Shown piece by piece: positions 57,222 to 64,000 of a DNA stretch of 64,000 nt. The translations under genes were made by a program, and so were the position numbers. The stretch lies in assembly GCF_900187375.1 (NCBI RefSeq), contig NZ_FYEW01000002.1, forward strand, positions 372,001 to 436,000. Reading direction: 5' to 3'. The number at the start of each line of letters is the position of its first letter. The first letter of the stretch is position 1. Source of the stretch: Hymenobacter gelipurpurascens. GTDB lineage: Bacteria > Bacteroidota > Bacteroidia > Cytophagales > Hymenobacteraceae. The notes beneath the pieces are model-generated. The model saw only the letters and a program-made list of their open reading frames with translations. It was not told the origin of the DNA and made no database searches.

Positions 57222-60065
57222 CTAGTTTGACGTGGGCAGGTTCACGATGAGGCGGGCGAAGTAGAAGCCGCCATTGTAGCCAAACTGGTTGGGATTGTAG
57301 ATTGTCCGGCCGCGGTTGGTGTTGTCGAGGCTGGAGTTGTAGTTGAGCAAGGGGTCGACGGAGAAGTTGGTGGCGCTGTTCCTCGGATCGACCTTGAACT
57401 TATCCGGATACACGTTGAAGATGTTGTTGGCGCCTATCGTCAGGCCGATTTGCTTGCTTACCTGGGCGCTGAGCGTAAGGTCCGTTATCCATTTGGCCGA
57501 GAAGGTCTGGTCGATGGAGGAGTATAGGAAGTTGGGGTTGCCGGCCGGGCTACCCAGGCGGGCATCCTTGTACTGCACCGCCCCGAAACGCACCGTGCGC
57601 GCTTCCACGCTGAAAATACCCAATGAGTAACCAGCCGTCAGGTTGATTTTGCTGCGGGGCTGCGCTGTTTCGAGGCGGCCACGCTGCTGCCTATCAAACA
57701 GGGTGTTCTGTAGGCCAGTCTGGTCGGCATCGATGGTGGGCGAGCTGTTCACTTTGCGCACCTCCGTTTCGTTGAAGTTGGCAGCCACTGTCAGGCTGAG
57801 GTTGCCGGGACCAAGTAGCATGCGCTGGTTAGCCACGATATCAATACCGCGGGTGCGGGTGTTCACGGCATTCGCAAAGAACTGTACCTGACTTACCGGC
57901 AACGTGCCCAGAATCTGATTCACGGTTGCATTGGCGCGGCTAAACTGCGACGAAAGCACAATTCGGTCCTTGATATCGATCTGGTAGGCGTCCACCGTCA
58001 CCGTGCCCGATTTCAGGATGCGTGCCGTGAGGCCCAGGCTGTAGTTCGTAGACTTCTCCTGTTTTAGAGCGGCCACTCCAAAGCCCTGCTGGCCGGTGCC
58101 GCCCGACGTGAAGCCATTGCGCACGATTTGGTCGTCGTTGCTGACGGTGAGCACTTGGTTGGGCGCCCCCTGCACAAACTGCGTGCTGGTATTGGTGAAG
58201 TAGCGCTGCTGCAGAGAGGGAGCTCGGAAACCATTGCTAAGAGCGCCGCGCACCGCAAAATCAGGCAGAATATTGTAGCGCGCCGCCAGCTTGCCGCTCA
58301 CGTTCGAACCAAAGTCACTGTAGTCCTCGGCGCGGCCGGCTATGCCTACCAGAAAGTTTTCCGTGATGTCGCTTTCCAGATCTACATAGCCCGCTACGTT
58401 GTGGCGGGAGCGGTTCAGGGCATCGGAAGGTTGATAACCGGGGAAAACCTGGGCGCCGGCGGCAGCAAACGTAGGCGGGGTTCCCGGCGTAATGATGCGG
58501 CCATAGTTCTCATAAGAGCCCCGCTCGCCAGCCCGAATCTGGTAGTTATCGTCGCGGTACTCTGCCCCGAAAGCCACGTTGAGCGTGCTCAGGGCAGCTA
58601 CGTTGGTAAAGCGCCGCGTGAAGTTCAGGTTGCTGGTGTTCTGCCGAAACGCAATGGTACCGGCGTAGAAGTTGGTGGGGCTCAGACCTACGGGCAACGA
58701 CGCATTGAGCGTGTTGCTGATATCAAACCGTATTTCGTTGCGCCCGAAGGTGTTGCTCAGGTCAATATCAAACCCCAAAGCCCGCGCCCGGAGCCCCGTA
58801 ATAATCGACTGATCATTAATCAGGGTGTTGATGAAGGGAAGAAAGCCATTTGGGTAGAGCGTGGCGTCGGTCTGGGTAATTTGGTTGGGCAGGCGGTAGA
58901 AACCAGCCGCTTTGCCCGTGCGCTGCATGGCGCCGGCCGTCGCATAGGCCTCTAGGCCTATGGCGGGCAGCACCTTGTAGCCGAAGTTCAGGAAGCCGCC
59001 GTAGTTGCGCGCCTCCGACTGGCCTAGGCGCAGGTTTTTGCGGTAGTAGCTGTTCTGGGCCACCAGCGCATCATCCTGGGCTTTCAGGTTACGCCGAAGC
59101 TGCTCGGTATTGGCGCTGCTTGGGTAGTTGCCGCTATTGCCGCCCAGGTAAATGAGCGGGGCCGTATCCTCGCCGGTACGATTGGTGTAGCTGCGGTTGC
59201 TGAACTGCCCGCTCAGGTCGAGGTAGCCGCGTCCGTTCAGGCCAATGCCCACGTTGGCGTCGGCCTGGTACAGCTCGCCGTCGCCTTTATACGTTTCGCC
59301 GATGGTAGTGCTGGCCTGCACGCCGGTAGTGTCGTCTTTCAGCTGGATGTTGATAACGCCCGCAATAGCATCGGAGCCGTATTGGGCCGCCGCTCCATCA
59401 CGGAGCACCTCAATGCGCTTGATGGAGGCATTCGGAATCGTGTTCAGGTCGGTACCCACGGAACCGCGCCCCACGGTGCCATTGATGTTCACCAGCGCCG
59501 ACGAATGCCGCCGCTTGCCGTTCACCAGCACCAGCACCTGGTCGGGACCCAGGCCGCGCAACGAAGCCGGGTCTACGTGGTCGGTGCCATCGGAAATAGC
59601 TTGCCGCGACGACTGAAACGACGGCGCGATGTACGTCAGAATCTGCGAAACATCGGTTTGGGCAAAGACCTTGATTTCGCGGGCCGAAATAACATCGACC
59701 GGCGAAGTGGTTTGAATATTGGAGCGGCCTTCCGAGGCCCGGGAGCCCGTTACCACCACTTCATTCAGGGCCGTTTCGTTGTCCACCAGCCGCACATCAA
59801 TCGTGCTGCGTCCATTCAGCGGAATTTGCTGGGTAGCAGAACCTACGGCCGAAATAACCAGCGTAGCGGTAGGTGGAACGCTCAAACTAAACCGGCCGCT
59901 GGCATCGGTACTGGTTCCGTTGGAAGTGCCGCGTTCCAAGATCGTCACGCCGGGTTGGGCGGTGCCATTGCTATCCACCACCCGCCCCGTTACGGTGGTG
60001 TTTTGGGCCTGCGCCTGACTCACGAGAGCAAAGGCTACTGCGGGGAAAAGTAGAAGTTTCTGCAT
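57222..60065 (-). CDS. TonB-dependent receptor, copy 1
   Basis: The 947-residue outer-membrane receptor starts with a signal peptide (MQKLLLFPAVAFALVSQAQA), then a carboxypeptidase-regulatory-like domain (VTGRVVDSNGTAQPGVTILE), a plug (VVTGSRASEGRSNIQTTSPV, ASLRGLGPDQVLVLVNGKRR, IEVLRDGAAAQYGSDAIAGV) and a barrel. The plug resembles receptors of the FepA/siderophore-like type rather than SusC, and no SusD is present. The ATG ends at 60065. A paralog lies just upstream on the same strand (60402-63182). The ligand is not recognisable. Confidence 0.95.
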   Translation of the reverse strand: MQKLLLFPAVAFALVSQAQAQNTTVTGRVVDSNGTAQPGVTILERGTSNGTSTDASGRFSLSVPPTATLVISAVGSATQQIPLNGRSTIDVRLVDNETALNEVVVTGSRASEGRSNIQTTSPVDVISAREIKVFAQTDVSQILTYIAPSFQSSRQAISDGTDHVDPASLRGLGPDQVLVLVNGKRRHSSALVNINGTVGRGSVGTDLNTIPNASIKRIEVLRDGAAAQYGSDAIAGVINIQLKDDTTGVQASTTIGETYKGDGELYQADANVGIGLNGRGYLDLSGQFSNRSYTNRTGEDTAPLIYLGGNSGNYPSSANTEQLRRNLKAQDDALVAQNSYYRKNLRLGQSEARNYGGFLNFGYKVLPAIGLEAYATAGAMQRTGKAAGFYRLPNQITQTDATLYPNGFLPFINTLINDQSIITGLRARALGFDIDLSNTFGRNEIRFDISNTLNASLPVGLSPTNFYAGTIAFRQNTSNLNFTRRFTNVAALSTLNVAFGAEYRDDNYQIRAGERGSYENYGRIITPGTPPTFAAAGAQVFPGYQPSDALNRSRHNVAGYVDLESDITENFLVGIAGRAEDYSDFGSNVSGKLAARYNILPDFAVRGALSNGFRAPSLQQRYFTNTSTQFVQGAPNQVLTVSNDDQIVRNGFTSGGTGQQGFGVAALKQEKSTNYSLGLTARILKSGTVTVDAYQIDIKDRIVLSSQFSRANATVNQILGTLPVSQVQFFANAVNTRTRGIDIVANQRMLLGPGNLSLTVAANFNETEVRKVNSSPTIDADQTGLQNTLFDRQQRGRLETAQPRSKINLTAGYSLGIFSVEARTVRFGAVQYKDARLGSPAGNPNFLYSSIDQTFSAKWITDLTLSAQVSKQIGLTIGANNIFNVYPDKFKVDPRNSATNFSVDPLLNYNSSLDNTNRGRTIYNPNQFGYNGGFYFARLIVNLPTSN

Positions 60066-60334
60066 ACCACAAGGAGATACTTAAGTGAATAGAGGAATCA
60101 ATGAGAAATCAGATGGCACCAACTATCGGTGGGTTGTAGCAGAATGAGGAGTGCAGGAATCGAGTCAATATAATCATTGAATAGTAATAAATAATATTTT
60201 AATATTTCTAACCCTCTACAAACCATTCGTTTGCCTTGGAATATGTCACGCATTAACCAATGAGCAATCTGGGTGAGGGCCTCGCGCGAGTAGTAGCACC
60301 CGCTCTGGGTACTACATGAGCCAGAGTGGCCTAG
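60066..60334. other. Upstream region of TonB-dependent receptor copy 1
   Basis: About 270 bases, notably AT-rich around 60170-60245 (ATAATAAATAATATTTTAATAT region), no gene. Probable promoter zone for copy 1; no clean TAnnTTTG element. Confidence 0.5.
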
Positions 60335-60377
60335 ACGAAAAAAGCCGCCTCTGCTGTTGCAGAGGCGGCTTTTTCGT
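60335..60377 (-). terminator. Terminator after TonB-dependent receptor copy 2
   Basis: ACGAAAAAAGCCGCCTCTGC and GCAGAGGCGGCTTTTTCGT form a 19-20 bp stem (one extra A) with a TGTT loop. Confidence 0.85.
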
Positions 60378-60401
60378 AAACTTTTCTAGTAGCCGATAGG
60401 C

Positions 60402-63182
60402 CTAGAGCGTGAAATTCAAGCGGGCAAAATAGAAGGAGCCAGTGAAGCCGAACTGGTTGGAGCTGTATTGGAAACGGCCGCGGTTAGTGGCATCGAGGGT
60501 GCTATAGGCCAGGCTCTGCTCGTTGTTGTTGGGGTCCTGGTAGAGGCGGTCGGGGTACACGTTGAACAGGTTGTTCACGCCAATGCTTACGCCCAGATTC
60601 TTGATTACCTGGGCGCTGAGCACGAGGTCCGTCACCCATTTGGCTGAGAAGGTCTGGTCAATGAAGGCGCGGTTGGGGTTACTGTCCTTGGTTTGCACCT
60701 CCCCGAAGCGCACCGTCCGCAGATTGGCACTGAAAATCTTGTAGCCGTAGTCGGCACTCAGGTTGATTTTGCTGCGGGGCTGGCCATTCGTGAGGCGGGC
60801 GCGCTGAGCACGGTCAAACAGTGTGTTTTGCAGCGTAGGATTGTTGTCGATGATATCGGAGCTGTTGAAGCCGCGCACCGTAGTTTCGTTGAAGTTGGCC
60901 GCCGCTGTCAGGGTCAGGCGACTATCAGCACCCAGGTTCAAGCGCTCATTGGCCACAATATCGAGGCCGCGGGTGCGGGTATTCACGGCGTTGGCGAAGA
61001 ACTGAATGCCCTGCACTGGCAACGTGCCCAGAATCTGGTTTACCGTAGCGTTGTCGCGGTTGTACTGGCTGCTGAGCACAATCCGGTCGTCGATATCAAT
61101 CTGGTAGGCATCCACCGTGAGCGTAATGCTGCGGAGCACCCGCGCCGTGAGGCCCAGGCTGTAGTTCTTCGACTTCTCCTGCTTCAGGGAGCCAATACCG
61201 AAGGCGCGCGTGAGCGGGTTGTCGTTGTTGGTGGTCAGCACTTCGCGCAGCTCTCCACTGGTAAACTGGGTGCTGGAGTTGGTGAAGTAGCGCTGCTGCA
61301 ACGAGGGCGCCCGGAAGCCATTGCCAATATTGCCCCGGATGGCCAGATCGGGCAAAATGCTGTAGCGCGCCGCCAGCTTGCCGCTTACGTTGTTGCCAAA
61401 GTCGCTGTAGCGCTCGGCGCGGACGGCCGTGCTCACCAGCAGCTTTTCGGTGATGTCGCTTTCCAGATCAACGTACCCGGCCACGTTGTTGCGGGAGCGG
61501 TCCGTGGCATCGGAAGGCCGGTAGCCTGCAAAGCCCTGCGAGCCTGCCGACGCGAAGGTAGCGGCCGTGTTGCCGCTGGCGGGCGTAATCACGCGGCCCT
61601 GCTCATTGATGCCGTTGGCATATGAGCCCAACTCTCCGGCCTTGATCTGGAAATTATCTACCCGATACTCGCCGCCAAAGGCTACGTTCAGGGTGCTTAG
61701 AACAGGCACGCTGGTGAATTTGCGCGAGAAGCCCAAGTTCACGGTGTTCTGCTGAAACACGAGCGTGCCGGCGTAAAACTCCGTGGGGCTGGTGCCCAGC
61801 GGCAGCGAGGCGTTGAGCGTGTTGGTGATGTCGTAGCGCAGGCTGTTGCGGCCGAAGGTGTTGCTCAGATCAGCCTGAAAACCCAGCACCTTGCCGCGTA
61901 GGCCAGTAATAACTGACTGGTCATCGACGGTGCTATTGATGAAGGGCAAGAAGCCATTCGGGTAGATGCTCAGGTCGATTTGGGTGGTTTGGGTGGGCAG
62001 CCGGTAGAGGGCCCCACCCCGGCCGGTGCGCCGCGTGATGCCGCCGGCCACGTAGGCTTCTAGGCCACTCGCGGGGGCCAGGGTGTAGGCCGCGTTCAGG
62101 AAGCCGCCGTAGGTGCGCGTATCAGAAGCACCCACCCGAATATCGCGGCGGTTGAAGCCGTTTTGCGCAATCAGCGCGTCGTCCTGGGCTTTGAGGGCGA
62201 GCTTCTGGTCGTTGGAAAGGCCACCGGGGTAGTTGCCACCGCTGGTGCCTTTGTAGATGAGCGGGGCCGTGTCGCGGCCGCTGCGGTCGAAGTAGCTGCG
62301 GTTGCTAAACTGCCCGCTCACATCCACAAAACCGCGGCCGCCTAGCCCGAAACCGGCATTGGCATCGGCCTGAAATAGCTCGCCGTCGCCTTCTACCGTC
62401 TGGCCTACGGTGCTGCTGGCGTTTACGCCCGTCGTGTCATCCTTCAGTTGAATATTGATAACGCCCGCAATGGCATCGGAGCCGTATTGGGCCGCTGCGC
62501 CTTCGCGCAGCACTTCAATACGCTTGATGGCCGCCGGCGGAATCACGTTCATATCGGTACCCACCGAGCCCCGGCCGGGGGTGCCGTTGATGTTCACCAG
62601 GGCTGAAGTATGGCGGCGCTTGCCGTTCACCAGCACCAGCACTTGATCGGGACCTAGGCCTCTTAGCGTTGCCGGGTCCACGAAGTCGGTGCCGTCCGTT
62701 ACGGTTTGGCGCGTGCTCTGGAAGGAAGGCGCGATGTACGTCAGAATCTGCGTGACATCGGTTTGGGCGTAGGCCTTGATTTCGCGGGCCGAAATAACAT
62801 CGACGGGCGAGGTGGTCAGGATATTGGAGCGGCCTTCCGTGGCGCGTGAGCCGGTTACAACCACCTCATTCAGCGTCGTTTCATTATCAGCCAGGCGTAC
62901 ATCCAGGTTGGTGCGGCCGTTCACCGGAATTTGCTGCGTGGTGGAGCCAATAGCCGATACCGTGAGCGTAGCCGTCGGCGAAACGCTTAGGCTGAAGCGG
63001 CCATCCGCATCGGTGCTGGTGCCGTTGGTGGTGCCACGCTCCAGCACCGTTACGCCGGGCTGAGCCTGGCCAGCGGTATTCATAACGCGACCCGTTACGG
63101 TCACGTTTTGGGCTACTGCCACAAAGCTGGTCAGCGACAAGGCTGTAACCAGCCCTAATTGGGCGGAGAACAAGTTTTTCAT
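60402..63182 (-). CDS. TonB-dependent receptor, copy 2
   Basis: The 926-residue protein is a paralog of copy 1 over its whole length, more than half identical by eye and nearly identical in the plug (TSPVDVISAREIKAYAQTDV, TLRGLGPDQVLVLVNGKRRH). Signal peptide MKNLFSAQLGLVTALSLTSF at the ATG ending 63182. The barrel ends FGFTGSFYFARLNFTL, the usual aromatic-rich last strand. Differences cluster in loops, where ligand contacts are expected. A terminator separates it from copy 1, so each probably has its own promoter. Stop codon embedded in TAGGCCTATC on the minus strand. Confidence 0.95.
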   Translation of the reverse strand: MKNLFSAQLGLVTALSLTSFVAVAQNVTVTGRVMNTAGQAQPGVTVLERGTTNGTSTDADGRFSLSVSPTATLTVSAIGSTTQQIPVNGRTNLDVRLADNETTLNEVVVTGSRATEGRSNILTTSPVDVISAREIKAYAQTDVTQILTYIAPSFQSTRQTVTDGTDFVDPATLRGLGPDQVLVLVNGKRRHTSALVNINGTPGRGSVGTDMNVIPPAAIKRIEVLREGAAAQYGSDAIAGVINIQLKDDTTGVNASSTVGQTVEGDGELFQADANAGFGLGGRGFVDVSGQFSNRSYFDRSGRDTAPLIYKGTSGGNYPGGLSNDQKLALKAQDDALIAQNGFNRRDIRVGASDTRTYGGFLNAAYTLAPASGLEAYVAGGITRRTGRGGALYRLPTQTTQIDLSIYPNGFLPFINSTVDDQSVITGLRGKVLGFQADLSNTFGRNSLRYDITNTLNASLPLGTSPTEFYAGTLVFQQNTVNLGFSRKFTSVPVLSTLNVAFGGEYRVDNFQIKAGELGSYANGINEQGRVITPASGNTAATFASAGSQGFAGYRPSDATDRSRNNVAGYVDLESDITEKLLVSTAVRAERYSDFGNNVSGKLAARYSILPDLAIRGNIGNGFRAPSLQQRYFTNSSTQFTSGELREVLTTNNDNPLTRAFGIGSLKQEKSKNYSLGLTARVLRSITLTVDAYQIDIDDRIVLSSQYNRDNATVNQILGTLPVQGIQFFANAVNTRTRGLDIVANERLNLGADSRLTLTAAANFNETTVRGFNSSDIIDNNPTLQNTLFDRAQRARLTNGQPRSKINLSADYGYKIFSANLRTVRFGEVQTKDSNPNRAFIDQTFSAKWVTDLVLSAQVIKNLGVSIGVNNLFNVYPDRLYQDPNNNEQSLAYSTLDATNRGRFQYSSNQFGFTGSFYFARLNFTL

Positions 63183-63612
63183 ATCAAAAGCAAAAAAGAA
63201 ACGACTACGCAAGTCACTAGGCCACTCTAGACTGGCCTAGCAATAGAAGATGAATTTTCAAGACTGTTTTAATCTCCTCTTCCCACATCAGCAGCGCTGC
63301 ACCTGCCTACTCTGCAAGTGTCATCCCGGAGTTCCACAACTAGTTTAGTGGCACATACGCACAGCAGCCCATAAAAGCTGACAGCATCTAGCTTGTTGAT
63401 GGCACCCCGGAAAGAAGAGAATACATGGCGTGTTTACGCCCTTGCTGCGCATCGGCAGCCCATCACACTAGCAACAACAACACCCAGCCACCGCTGCGCA
63501 AGAAAGCGCCAACTGAGCAGTACTGAGAGGAAAAAAGCAGGTAGCATTCAGCCGGCGTTTCTGCGCGTAGCAGGCGGCTGAGGAAGTATTTTTCACGCGG
63601 CAAAAGTAAAGT
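63183..63612. other. Intergenic region upstream of TonB-dependent receptor copy 2
   Basis: About 430 bases without a supported gene; a short plus-strand open frame at 63393-63581 has no signature. Contains TAGGCC motifs close to the receptor start (CTAGGCCACTC and GGCCTAGCA). Confidence 0.5.
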
Positions 63613-63655
63613 AACCCGTTCCGAAGAAGCACACGGCGTTTCTTCGGAACGGGTT
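63613..63655 (-). terminator. Terminator after the MBL-fold hydrolase gene
   Basis: Perfect 16-bp arms AACCCGTTCCGAAGAA/TTCTTCGGAACGGGTT with an 11-base loop, 40 bases past the hydrolase stop. Confidence 0.78.
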
Positions 63656-63694
63656 ATCAACTACAGATAAGCTAACAATTTGTTTTGCAGTATT

Positions 63695-64000
63695 TCACCG
63701 AGCTGCGAATACCCCTGCCGCAGGAGCACTTGTTGCTACTCCACGGTAGGCCTCCCACCACCTTCCCGGCAGCACGCCATCGGCCACATTCACCCGTTGC
63801 CCGGGGGCTGGCAGCAGCAGTGTTGTGCCAGGGTCTGCCTCGGCCACCAAGCGGTCGGCGGGCTCGTGCCAGCTGTGGAAAGCTAGGTTGAAGGTGGCCC
63901 AGTGCAGGGGCAGCAATGCTCCGCCGCCGAGGGCTTTGTGCGCGGCCAGGGCATGGCTAGGGCCCATATGAATATCGGCCCATTGGTCGTCGTAGGCCCC
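63695..64000 (-). CDS. Metallo-beta-lactamase-fold hydrolase, C-terminal part (runs off the window)
   Basis: The last 101 codons of a gene entering from the right edge. GAYDDQWADIHMGPSHALAA and LLPLHWATFNLAFHSWHEPA match the C-terminus of NAPE-PLD/UlaG-like MBL-fold hydrolases (the final zinc His is in LLPLHWATF). These act on lipids, lactones or nucleic acids, so the substrate cannot be given. The stop codon (63695-63697) is followed by a terminator. The N-terminal HxHxDH motif lies outside the window. Confidence 0.85.
   Translation of the reverse strand, partial: GAYDDQWADIHMGPSHALAAHKALGGGALLPLHWATFNLAFHSWHEPADRLVAEADPGTTLLLPAPGQRVNVADGVLPGRWWEAYRGVATSAPAAGVFAAR

Noticed and set aside
63393..63581. 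62-codon open frame in the gap before the last gene
   Set aside because: No signature and no conserved context.

Overview
The window looks like a chromosome segment from a non-photosynthetic Bacteroidota bacterium close to Hymenobacter. The evidence is moderately high GC, TonB-dependent receptors with carboxypeptidase-regulatory N-termini, DUF4249 and DUF4252 lipoproteins, a type IX secretion (T9SS) sorting domain, a Rho factor with a very long disordered N-terminal region, and -7 elements of the TAnnTTTG type. Nothing points to a prophage, an insertion sequence, a CRISPR array or a conjugative element. This is mostly core chromosome with lineage-specific surface genes.

Layout. 1-9.4 kb: 5' part of rho, serS, a UBP zinc-finger protein, an OsmC protein, a lipoprotein, a family 9 glycosyltransferase, a PolX/PHP protein whose polymerase active site looks dead, two tandem small lipoproteins and an EVE protein. 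9.5-18.5 kb: a large secreted protein, a DUF4252 lipoprotein, an OmpA protein with thrombospondin-3 repeats, aminopeptidase P, a second family 9 glycosyltransferase and an M16 peptidase. 18.6-22.7 kb: a compact kaiC-kaiB-kaiB-histidine kinase operon without kaiA. 23.1-30.6 kb: a stand-alone SRA/YDG protein, an O-methyltransferase, a large outer-membrane receptor, an MltD-like LysM transglycosylase and a small LysM protein. 30.8-34.5 kb: three tandem DUF4249 lipoproteins. 34.7-45.4 kb: dnaE, a secreted protein, thioredoxin, a TonB/MORN protein, a small Thr/Lys-rich protein, an Lrp/AsnC regulator, a strange tRNA-like gene and DsbD. 45.6-54.4 kb: a CNNM/CorC-type protein, gamma carbonic anhydrase, an NTF2-like protein, a radical SAM protein, an endonuclease III-like protein, two paralogous glycine-zipper OmpA proteins, accD and a class I aldolase. 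54.6-64 kb: an OmpA lipoprotein, a T9SS cargo protein, two large paralogous TonB-dependent receptors and the 3' part of a metallo-beta-lactamase-fold hydrolase.

Four things stand out. (1) The KaiC-KaiB-KaiB-kinase operon could be a timing or energy-sensing module in a heterotroph. (2) A type II tRNA-like gene at 42711-42825 has a CTC anticodon, a 46-nt variable region and discriminator G. (3) The hexamer TAGGCC/GGCCTA is strongly over-represented and is often fused to stop codons and gene ends. (4) Convergent genes are separated by long, nearly perfect inverted repeats that reach both stop codons; the best has 37-bp arms.

All coordinates and motifs were read by eye. Family names rest on recognised motifs, not on database searches.
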